5,436 bases of DNA, from positions 1 to 5,436 of the forward strand of contig JAJYSL010000307.1 in the NCBI GenBank assembly GCA_021793595.1, given 5' to 3'. The notes beneath the pieces are model-generated. The model did not search any database and was not told where the DNA came from. It saw only the letters and a list, made by a program, of their open reading frames with translations. Each line of letters starts with the position of its first letter. Positions within the stretch are counted from its first letter, which is position 1. Made by a program: the position numbers and the translations under genes. Shown here in pieces: positions 1 through 5,436 of this stretch. The stretch is from Acidobacteriota bacterium. GTDB lineage: Bacteria > Acidobacteriota > Terriglobia > Terriglobales > Acidobacteriaceae.

Positions 1-1
1 G

Positions 2-958
2 TTGTTCGCTGCCTCCATGACCATCGTCAACTTAAGAGGCATTCGCGCTACCGCTGCCGCAAACACGGTCATGATGATCAGCATGGTGGTTGTCATCCTG
101 GCATTCATCTTCCTTGGGACGCGCTGGCTGTGGCATACGGAAGGATGGTCCGGTCTCTTTTCCATCCGACCGTTCTATGATCCAAGCACATTTCATTGGA
201 AAAGCATTGCGACCGGCACCTCCGTCGCCGCGCTTACCTATGGCGGGTTCGATGGAGTCAGCACTCTCTCGGAAGACGTCGAAAATCCAAAGCGCAATAT
301 ATTGATCGCTACTGTCTTTGTGTGTTTCTTCACCGGCATTTTTGGCGGCCTGCAAATCTACCTGGCGCAGCGCGTGTCACCCAATTTCCATGCATTCCAC
401 AACATTGAAACCGCTTTTATGGATGTGACCCGGATCGTGGGCGGTAAGTCCCTTTTCGACGCCATGGCTGTTATTTTGATCGTCGCAAGTTTTGGATCCG
501 GCCTAAGTGCGCAGGCAGGAGTATCTCGCCTTCTATTTGGAATGGGAAGAGACAAGGTGCTGCCGCCTCGCATTTTCACCTACCTGGATAGCAAACGCCA
601 CACCCCCGTCTACAGCATCTTGCTGATTGGAGCTTTTGTATTCCTGGGCTCTCTGCTGTTGAACTACGCGCAAGCTGCCGAATTGATCAATTTCGGTGCG
701 TTTCTAGCCTTCATGGGTGTCAACGCCGCGACGATCAATCAACTCTACTTATCGCGTAGTCGATCGCAAAGAAACTTCCTGTTCGATGCACTGATACCTG
801 GACTTGGATTTTTGTTCTGCCTCATCATTTGGTTAAATTTGCCCACAAGTTCCAAGATCTTAGGCTCTCTCTGGTTGCTGGCTGGCATTCTCTATGACGG
901 AATCAAAACACGTGGATTTAAATCTGCACCTTCGATCGCCAGTCTCGGCGAGCTATAA
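2..958 (+). CDS. APC-superfamily amino-acid permease, C-terminal part (5' truncated by window)
   Basis: Inner-membrane secondary transporter, probably importing or exchanging an amino acid or amine. The visible 318 codons start mid-gene: the frame is open to the window edge, and APC permeases are usually 450-500 residues, so about 140 are missing. Visible family features are NLRGIRATAAAN before a hydrophobic helix (residues 10-40); the hallmark helix-6 stretch YGGFDGVSTLSEDVENPKRN (80-99), with small residues and the acidic E-D-x-E-N-P-K-R signature; SGLSAQAGVSRLLFGMGRDK (166-185), the helix-8 and loop signature; HTPVYS opening the next helix (200-205); and further helices near 205-220, 226-245, 263-280 and 285-300. 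The short C-tail is soluble. The stop codon overlaps the Shine-Dalgarno of the next gene, so the two are probably co-transcribed. The family is secure; the substrate is unknown. Confidence 0.9.
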   Translation: MFAASMTIVNLRGIRATAAANTVMMISMVVVILAFIFLGTRWLWHTEGWSGLFSIRPFYDPSTFHWKSIATGTSVAALTYGGFDGVSTLSEDVENPKRNILIATVFVCFFTGIFGGLQIYLAQRVSPNFHAFHNIETAFMDVTRIVGGKSLFDAMAVILIVASFGSGLSAQAGVSRLLFGMGRDKVLPPRIFTYLDSKRHTPVYSILLIGAFVFLGSLLLNYAQAAELINFGAFLAFMGVNAATINQLYLSRSRSQRNFLFDALIPGLGFLFCLIIWLNLPTSSKILGSLWLLAGILYDGIKTRGFKSAPSIASLGEL

Positions 959-962
959 GGAG
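957..962 (+). promoter_or_regulatory. Shine-Dalgarno of the acyltransferase gene, overlapping the permease stop
   Basis: AAGGAG lies 10 bases before the ATG at 973 and shares two bases with the TAA that ends the permease. This fixes the downstream start and suggests translational coupling: ribosomes terminating on the permease uncover or feed the next start. The motif is directly visible; coupling is inferred. Confidence 0.75.
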
Positions 963-972
963 TCATAAATCT

Positions 973-2157
973 ATGGCGCAAATAACACAGGAACAGAGGA
1001 ACACCTCGACCGATGCGGCAGGCCAACAAACTAGAAGTATCTCGTCCTCCTCACCGGCCAAGCCAGCCAGTACCCGCGTCCTGTCGATCGACGCGCTGCG
1101 TGGTTTCGATATGTTCTGGCTCATGCAGGACGGAACCGGCTTCGTGATGGCGGTTGCGGTTGCACTGCATCTACCGTTCCGCAACGTTATAGCTCACGAA
1201 TTGCAGCACACGCCATGGGTGGGCTTTACCTGCTGGGACTTTATTGCGCCACTGTTTCTTTTCGTCGTAGGCCTTAGCCTGCCGTTTGCAATCAGTCGTC
1301 GTGTAGCGCTTGGTGAACAGAAAAGGAAATTGGTGTGGCATATAACAAAACGCACCATTACGCTGATTCTGCTCGGACTGGTGTACAACGGCATCCTCCA
1401 GTTGAATTTTGCGGATTTCCGGTACACGGGAGTTTTACAGCGAATCGGACTGTCTTATTTCTTTGCGGCATTGATCACGCTGAGATACCGCTTTCGGGGT
1501 CAGGTTATTTGGACCGCTATTTTGCTTTTGGGCTATTGGGCAATGATGGCGCTCATTCCCGTGCCCGGGTTCGGGCATGGAGTCTACACACAAGCCGGGA
1601 ACCTCGAAGGCTACATCGACCGTTTATTTTTGCCGGGTAAATTCTGTTGTTACGTGTTTGGAGACAATGAAGGGTATCTGAGTACGATTCCTTCCATCGG
1701 CACGGTAATGCTCGGAGTTCTATGCGGACATCTGATTCGAACTTCTTGGACACATGCCAGAAAACTTCAGGTGTTAATAGGAGGAGGGATCATTAGCATT
1801 GGCGCTGGACTGCTGTGGGGAATGACGTTTCCCATCATTACCAGGCTGTGGACCAGTTCCTACGTTCTATATACCAACGGCTGGGCCATGCTGCTGTTCG
1901 CACTGTTTTACTGGGTCATAGATGTCAAGGGATATCGCAAACTGGCATTTCCCTTTGTCATAATCGGCATGAATGCCATTACGATCTACCTGCTGCAAAA
2001 TCTCTTTGACTTCAGTCAGTTCTCCAATATTTTTGTTGGTGGGCTTGCAAATCACGCCGGCTCCTACCATGTTCTGGTAACAAGCACTGGAATTGTTCTT
2101 ACGGAATGGCTCCTGCTTTACTTCTTATATCGACACAAGATATTCCTCAAGGCGTGA
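973..2157 (+). CDS. HGSNAT/NagX-like (DUF5009) membrane acyltransferase family protein
   Basis: Complete 394-residue polytopic inner-membrane protein. After a soluble Q/S/T-rich N-tail (1-34) comes the family opening RVLSIDALRGFDMFWL (35-50). Next is HTPWVGFTCWDFIAPLFLFV (79-98), whose His79 lines up with the conserved active-site histidine of lysosomal heparan-alpha-glucosaminide N-acetyltransferase. Then come GVLQRIGLSYF (153-163), EGYLSTIPSIGTVMLG (233-248), LWTSSYVLYTNGWAML (292-307) and GMNAITIYLLQNL (332-344). About ten membrane helices are visible. In the animal enzyme, acetyl groups from cytosolic acetyl-CoA are passed across the membrane to terminal glucosamine; in bacteria the equivalent role (NagX-type, amino-sugar metabolism) is mostly inferred. 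The start is set by AAGGAG 10 bases upstream. The gene forms a pair with the permease and is followed by a strong palindrome. Membership of the family is clear; acyl donor and acceptor are not shown. Confidence 0.88.
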   Translation: MAQITQEQRNTSTDAAGQQTRSISSSSPAKPASTRVLSIDALRGFDMFWLMQDGTGFVMAVAVALHLPFRNVIAHELQHTPWVGFTCWDFIAPLFLFVVGLSLPFAISRRVALGEQKRKLVWHITKRTITLILLGLVYNGILQLNFADFRYTGVLQRIGLSYFFAALITLRYRFRGQVIWTAILLLGYWAMMALIPVPGFGHGVYTQAGNLEGYIDRLFLPGKFCCYVFGDNEGYLSTIPSIGTVMLGVLCGHLIRTSWTHARKLQVLIGGGIISIGAGLLWGMTFPIITRLWTSSYVLYTNGWAMLLFALFYWVIDVKGYRKLAFPFVIIGMNAITIYLLQNLFDFSQFSNIFVGGLANHAGSYHVLVTSTGIVLTEWLLLYFLYRHKIFLKA

Positions 2158-2178
2158 CGCGGGTTCATTTCCAATTGC

Positions 2179-2202
2179 CCGGGCGCAATGCATTGCGCCC
2201 GG
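2179..2202. terminator. 24-base perfect palindrome; probable transcript-end hairpin without a U-tract
   Basis: CCGGGCGCAATG is followed directly by its exact reverse complement, CATTGCGCCCGG. As RNA it would fold into a 10-bp GC-rich stem with a TGCA loop, 21 bases after the stop of the acyltransferase gene. Short flanking CAATT (2172-2176) and AATTG (2209-2213) could add an outer stem across an internal loop. No T-run follows on either strand, so a classic intrinsic terminator is not shown. A Rho-assisted end, an mRNA-stabilising hairpin or a protein-binding palindrome are alternatives. Confidence 0.5.
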
Positions 2203-2327
2203 CATAAAAATTGCCTCGCTGCCCTCTTTTGAAAGTGCAGCCAAGGCTTACCGCCTTCGTGGAAACTCAGAGAGGTTTGTCTTGTCCTGCAATACGGTCT
2301 GTCCTTCCCTCCAGCGCTTTGAACGTG

Positions 2328-2355
2328 TTGACACCATGAATGCTCCCTGTATACA
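2328..2355 (+). promoter_or_regulatory. Predicted sigma-70 promoter for the unknown membrane protein
   Basis: A perfect -35 hexamer TTGACA (2328-2333) is followed by a 16-base spacer and TATACA (2350-2355), which matches four of the six -10 bases. Transcription would begin near 2362, leaving a leader of about 40 bases before the ATG at 2403. It lies downstream of the palindrome that closes the previous transcript, which fits a new transcription unit. Alphas and omegas of the local housekeeping sigma factor are unknown, so this is a pattern call only. Confidence 0.5.
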
Positions 2356-2387
2356 GTACCTGCTATCACCTGCCGCCTCGCAACTAC

Positions 2388-2392
2388 CGGAG
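2388..2392 (+). promoter_or_regulatory. Shine-Dalgarno that selects the ATG at 2403
   Basis: CGGAG sits 10 bases before the ATG at 2403. The alternative in-frame ATG at 2340 has no comparable motif and would lie inside the predicted promoter, between its -35 and -10 elements. The 21 extra residues it would add are polar and look unlike the rest of the protein. Confidence 0.65.
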
Positions 2393-2402
2393 AAAACTAG
2401 CA

Positions 2403-3758
2403 ATGAATAGTCTGAAGACAAGTCCATGGAGGTTTATCGTGTTGCCGTGCCTGGCCATGTCGTTAGGCTGGGGCCTTCGCGGTCAGCTTGGCCATTCAAC
2501 AGGAGCAATGGTACCGGGCGTCTTGGCGGCGCTGGTTTTGTCTAGCCTGCTTCCCGGCAAGCGGTTCTCTCGCGGTATGGCCGCGGGACTTGGCGCAATC
2601 GGCTTCGGCTATGGGGCAACCATAACCACACAGGATACGGCGCAACTAGCGGACGGACAACTCCACCATCTGGGGTCTACTTTGACGATGGCTTACACCG
2701 GATTGGCCATTAAGGGGGCCGTATGGGCCATGCTTGGTGGAGCTTTGATTGGATTGGTCTTCGTCGCCTCCAGGTATCGTTGGAGAGATATTGCGATCGG
2801 CATGGCTGCCATGGTTGCGGCGTTTCCTCTTGGATGGGAGTTAATCAACAAACCAAGACCGCTCTATTTTTCAGTCACTCGCTATGAAAGCTATGGTGGG
2901 TACCTGCTCGGGGGCATCGTATTGCTCGCATGGCTCACCTTTCGGGGCCAGACCAAAGTACCGCTTGTGCTTGCCATATGTACGGCCGTTGCCGGCGGCG
3001 TGGGTTTTCCCTTCGGAGTATTTCTGAACAGCCTTGGCCTTCACTCGTCCTACGTCGGCGGCTGGCACGATTGGTGGAAGGTGGCCGAGACTACCTACGG
3101 CGCTTGTATGGGCATTGGACTTGGGGTTGGGACATATCTGATCCAAGACAAGCTTCCCGATCTGGACGAATCGACCCAGCCGGAGAGCACATCCATGTCT
3201 CGCGTATGGGGTACCCTTCTCGGACTGGGAATCTGCGCTGCGTTTGTGCTGCTATCTGTGGCTGGCCTAGGCGAATGGCTCATTCCAGGATCCATCCTTG
3301 CTTGCGCAGTCTTTTATTTTCCCCGAAAAATTGGTTGGCATCTTGGAATTACAGTCACTCTATATGTCACGGCTGTCAACGTCATCGTCTACTGGCTTCA
3401 CGAACAAAAAATCGGAAATGTGGCATTCCTTTGGACGTTGGTCGGCTTGGCGACAGTCGCTGTCTCCTGGAAAGTTACAGACTGGTGGAATGAAAGAGAT
3501 ACAGCAGTTCGCAAACCCCTCGCCTTCCTGATGTGGGGGATTATTGTGCTTACCGCCTTAAAGACTTTTATCAACCATCCTGTACTTCATCCACAGGCGC
3601 AGGCGCTTGCCTTCGCCGGCAGTCGCTGGCGATATATGGTGAAGACTTGGGGCGGCGGCCTGGGGGATGAAGTGCTTCTCACCACCTTGGCCCTCGTGCT
3701 CACTTGGCTGATTGTCAAACTCCCAGGCGATGCCAGACCCTCGGCTTCTTCCGTCTGA
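2403..3758 (+). CDS. Polytopic membrane protein of unrecognised family
   Basis: I do not recognise this 451-residue protein. It is strongly hydrophobic, with roughly 12-14 candidate membrane segments (for example near 37-50, 104-123, 129-146, 165-180, 187-208, 230-247, 268-287, 312-330, 339-355, 373-390 and 420-438) and one polar loop around 249-266. Charged and polar residues cluster in motif-like stretches next to or inside the membrane: GWGLRGQLGHSTGAMVPG (22-39), TTQDTAQLADGQLHHLGST (75-93), GWELINKPRPLYFSVTRYES (144-163), WHDWWKVAETTYG (221-233) and the late SRWRYMVKTWGGGLGDE (407-423). Such clusters suggest a substrate-handling transporter or membrane enzyme rather than a passive anchor. 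No ATP-binding motif or signal peptide is seen. It has its own predicted promoter and lies between an HGSNAT-like gene and a sulfatase, so a role in glycan or amino-sugar handling is possible but unproven. The start at 2403 is chosen for its Shine-Dalgarno and because 2340 lies within the promoter. Confidence 0.85.
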   Translation: MNSLKTSPWRFIVLPCLAMSLGWGLRGQLGHSTGAMVPGVLAALVLSSLLPGKRFSRGMAAGLGAIGFGYGATITTQDTAQLADGQLHHLGSTLTMAYTGLAIKGAVWAMLGGALIGLVFVASRYRWRDIAIGMAAMVAAFPLGWELINKPRPLYFSVTRYESYGGYLLGGIVLLAWLTFRGQTKVPLVLAICTAVAGGVGFPFGVFLNSLGLHSSYVGGWHDWWKVAETTYGACMGIGLGVGTYLIQDKLPDLDESTQPESTSMSRVWGTLLGLGICAAFVLLSVAGLGEWLIPGSILACAVFYFPRKIGWHLGITVTLYVTAVNVIVYWLHEQKIGNVAFLWTLVGLATVAVSWKVTDWWNERDTAVRKPLAFLMWGIIVLTALKTFINHPVLHPQAQALAFAGSRWRYMVKTWGGGLGDEVLLTTLALVLTWLIVKLPGDARPSASSV

Positions 3759-3816
3759 GAACTGCGCCAACGCAGGGCAGCCAGCCGCTGTCGACACCGA
3801 CCTCAACCACTGAATG

Positions 3817-3849
3817 CGGAAAATGTACTCCGCTATGTGCGGATTTCCG
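3817..3849. repeat. Nested inverted repeat (hairpin) downstream of the membrane protein
   Basis: An inner TCCGC-TATGT-GCGGA hairpin (3829-3843) is enclosed by CGGAAA (3817-3822) and TTTCCG (3844-3849). The right arms are contiguous, while the left arms are separated by a 6-base bulge (3823-3828). It begins 59 bases after the preceding stop codon. No T-run follows. It could be a transcript-end structure or a regulator site. Confidence 0.4.
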
Positions 3850-4083
3850 GGGAGCAGGTCACCAAGAATGGACAATGCGATCGGAAATGCATGACACCCA
3901 TTCGACCGGAAGAGTTTGTGAAGAAAACAATTGAACCCAGCTTACGGATTCCTTCAAGTGTTCTGGATTGTTCAATGTCTTCCGCAACCCTCGTCAGTAA
4001 CGGCGATGCTTACCGAACAGCCGCACTTACTGCCGCTGGCGGCGGTACCGTTCGATCTGGCTGAGATCAGTTTCCCTACAATG

Positions 4084-4106
4084 GCTGGCCATCTGGAGCG
4101 GCCAGC
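4084..4106. repeat. Inverted repeat GCTGGCC / GGCCAGC in the sulfatase upstream region
   Basis: Seven-base perfect arms (4084-4090 and 4100-4106) enclose a 9-base loop, and a flanking G-T wobble could extend the stem. It lies about 175 bases before the sulfatase ATG and could be an mRNA leader hairpin, a weak terminator or an operator. No function can be assigned from sequence alone. Confidence 0.35.
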
Positions 4107-4280
4107 TTCAATGTGCATCTCAACCTGAAATCTGCCTCGCTCGCCAACAATCAAAGAGCGCATACTGCTTCCAGGGGTTCTTGCAGCTTTGACGAAACCG
4201 AAACGCACCAGGAATCGAACTGCTATGGGCTTCAGAAGGTCTGTTCTTCGGATTTCAAACTACCATAGAGGCATTCCATC

Positions 4281-5436
4281 ATGAATCGACGTGATCTTAT
4301 CAAATCTTCCCTGCTGGCGGCGGGTGCGCTGGCATCGCCGCCGGTTCCAGCGCAAGAGCATCTGCAAGTTCCGCCGCAAGAAGCGCACATCTGGCCGAAG
4401 GGTCCCGTCGAGCTGAACGGCGGAAAGATGCCGAACATCCTCTGGATCTGTCCGGACATGCAGCGGTTCGACACGATTGAGGGTTTGAATAATGATCACA
4501 TCCATACGCCGAACCTGAAGAAGTTGATGTCCGAGTCGGTGACGCTGACCCACACTTACGTGCAGAATCCGGTGTGTTCGCCATCGCGGGCGAGCTTTCT
4601 GACAGGACGCTATCCGCACACCACGGGCTTGCGCGCCCTGGGACAAAGAATTCGCCCGGACGAGCGGCTGGTGACCCGCATCCTTGCCGATGAGGGATAT
4701 GCCTGCGGTCTTGCGGGGAAACTTCATCTTTCACCGACCTTTGGAGGCCGGCTGGAAGACCGCGCCGGATCGCCAGGCCGGATCGACGATGGTTATAGTG
4801 TGTTTCATTGGAGCCATGACATCAGCAATACCTGGCCCGGCCACAATATGTGGCGGGTGTGGCTTGCTGAGCAGGGAGTCCAATGGCCTGAGCCGCCCAA
4901 AGGTCTGCAGGGGCGCGCGTGGGGCGTGCCGATCGATCCAAAGTACACGCAAACGGCATGGTGTTCTGACATGGCGATTGAATTTATGCGCGGGCAAAAG
5001 GAGTTCAATCCCTGGCTGATGTCCGTGAACATTTACCAGCCCCATGCTCCGTATTGGCCGACGGAGGAATATCTCAGCCATTACAAGCCGGAAAATATGC
5101 CCGCCCCGAATTACCACGAGGGAGAACTGGAGAATAAGCCGATCTATCAGCAAATCGATCACCAGGCGGCCAGCGGCGGCCACGGTGTTTCTTTTACCCA
5201 TACCAGCGATCTGGACCATCGCAAGATCACCGCTGCCTATTACGCGATGATCGAGCAGGTGGACACGGAAGTGGGCAGAATGCTGCAGGTGCTGGAAGAG
5301 ACAGGGCAATCCGAGAATACGATTGTCATCTATATGAGCGACCACGGAGAGATGCTGGGCAACCACGGGATTTACTTGAAGGGGCCTTATTTCTATGAGG
5401 GAGCCATTCGCGTGCCGATGATCATTCGCTGGCCGG
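4281..5436 (+). CDS. Tat-exported formylglycine-dependent sulfatase (S1-type), 3' truncated by window
   Basis: Hydrolyses a sulfate ester or sulfamate, probably on a glycan, in the periplasm. The first 385 residues are present and the frame is open to the window end; family members usually run 450-550. The N-terminus MNRRDLIK followed by a hydrophobic stretch and a VPA/QE cut site near residue 24 looks like a twin-arginine signal, fitting export of a folded, already matured enzyme. The catalytic signature is CSPSR (99-103) followed by ASFLTGRYPHTTGLR; Cys99 would be oxidised to formylglycine by FGE or an anSME-type enzyme, neither encoded here. Other active-site pieces are D59, GKLHL (K147, H149), QPHAPY (H255), SDHGEMLGNHG (D354, H355) and K367, then YEGAIRVPMIIRWP (372-385). 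Oddly, the residue after D59, normally Asp or Gln and a metal ligand, is Met60. The start is supported by AGAGG (4267-4271), 9 bases upstream. Substrate unknown; sulfatase family membership is secure. Confidence 0.93.
   Translation, partial: MNRRDLIKSSLLAAGALASPPVPAQEHLQVPPQEAHIWPKGPVELNGGKMPNILWICPDMQRFDTIEGLNNDHIHTPNLKKLMSESVTLTHTYVQNPVCSPSRASFLTGRYPHTTGLRALGQRIRPDERLVTRILADEGYACGLAGKLHLSPTFGGRLEDRAGSPGRIDDGYSVFHWSHDISNTWPGHNMWRVWLAEQGVQWPEPPKGLQGRAWGVPIDPKYTQTAWCSDMAIEFMRGQKEFNPWLMSVNIYQPHAPYWPTEEYLSHYKPENMPAPNYHEGELENKPIYQQIDHQAASGGHGVSFTHTSDLDHRKITAAYYAMIEQVDTEVGRMLQVLEETGQSENTIVIYMSDHGEMLGNHGIYLKGPYFYEGAIRVPMIIRWP

Larger units (their letters stand above)
3759..4280. other. 522-base gap without a recognisable gene; possible decayed coding remnant and sulfatase leader
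   Basis: No convincing start, Shine-Dalgarno and protein combination is found on either strand. In the frame shared by the membrane protein and the sulfatase, the gap is open for 101 codons after the TGA at 3756, stops at TGA 4062-4064, then stays open for 67 codons to TAG 4266-4268. Other frames also have stretches of 65-75 open codons, so the region is simply poor in stops. The conceptual products are rich in Arg, Ser and Cys and match no family I know, so this may be eroded coding sequence or non-coding DNA. Two inverted repeats (3817-3849, 4084-4106) lie inside it. The sulfatase promoter should be here, but I find no good -35/-10 pair. Confidence 0.5.

Noticed and set aside
2093..2410. 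105-codon + strand open reading spanning the acyltransferase end and the next promoter region.
   Set aside because: It overlaps the acyltransferase C-terminus, the palindrome and the promoter elements, with no family resemblance or convincing Shine-Dalgarno.
2930..3493. 187-codon + strand open reading inside the membrane-protein gene.
   Set aside because: It is out of frame with a well-supported membrane protein and its Arg/Cys/Trp-rich composition is typical of a shadow frame.
4032..4043. GCCGC-TG-GCGGC inverted repeat.
   Set aside because: The 2-base spacer and short GC arms make it a weak hairpin; such patterns arise often by chance.
3837..4064. Possible small 75-codon gene starting with GTG in the gap before the sulfatase.
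   Set aside because: The start lies within a hairpin with no good Shine-Dalgarno, and the product matches nothing I recognise. It is recorded only as part of the possibly decayed gap.
4209..4220. On the - strand, GTTCGATTCC followed by TGG resembles a tRNA T-loop and 3' end.
   Set aside because: The bases flanking the TTCGATT loop do not pair into a T-stem, and no acceptor, anticodon or D arm is found nearby. A chance match.
4260..4734. Two overlapping - strand open readings of 144 and 155 codons.
   Set aside because: Both are antisense to the start of the sulfatase, including its catalytic CSPSR motif. Their products are Arg/Pro/Ser-rich and look like shadow translations.
4731..5366. Long 211-codon open reading on the - strand.
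   Set aside because: It lies wholly antisense to the sulfatase, whose + frame carries all the family motifs without interruption. The - strand product shows no family features.

Overview
The window carries four protein-coding genes, all on the + strand. In order they are: the C-terminal two thirds of an APC-superfamily amino-acid permease (2-958); a complete membrane acyltransferase-like protein of the HGSNAT/NagX/DUF5009 type (973-2157); a complete polytopic membrane protein that I do not recognise (2403-3758); and the first 385 residues of an exported formylglycine-type sulfatase (4281 to the window end). No RNA gene, CRISPR array, insertion sequence or phage gene is visible.

Organism: the content suggests a free-living Gram-negative heterotroph from a group that degrades complex glycans. 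Acidobacteriota is my first guess; Planctomycetota, Verrucomicrobiota and Bacteroidota are possible. The pointers are the Tat-exported sulfatase, the DUF5009/HGSNAT-like protein and the moderate G+C content. This is inference; there is no marker gene.

Layout: the permease and acyltransferase form a tight pair 14 bases apart, with the second gene's Shine-Dalgarno overlapping the first gene's stop codon. A 24-base perfect palindrome lies 21 bases after the acyltransferase and probably ends or protects that transcript. A promoter-like pair (TTGACA, 16 bases, TATACA) follows, then a Shine-Dalgarno and the start of the unknown membrane protein at 2403. These signals argue against an upstream in-frame ATG at 2340. 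The 522 bases from 3759 to 4280 hold no recognisable gene. They contain two hairpin-forming inverted repeats and a run unusually poor in stop codons in the frame shared by both flanking genes. The sulfatase starts at 4281 behind AGAGG.

How the genes may work together (inference): an HGSNAT-like protein, which in the characterised lysosomal enzyme N-acetylates terminal glucosamine of heparan sulfate, sits near a secreted sulfatase, a permease and an unknown membrane protein. Together they could serve breakdown and uptake of a sulfated or amino-sugar-containing glycan, with the sulfatase removing sulfate in the periplasm. The substrate cannot be read from the sequence. The best second-look items are the unknown membrane protein, the Met in the sulfatase's usual metal-ligand position, and the structured gap before the sulfatase.
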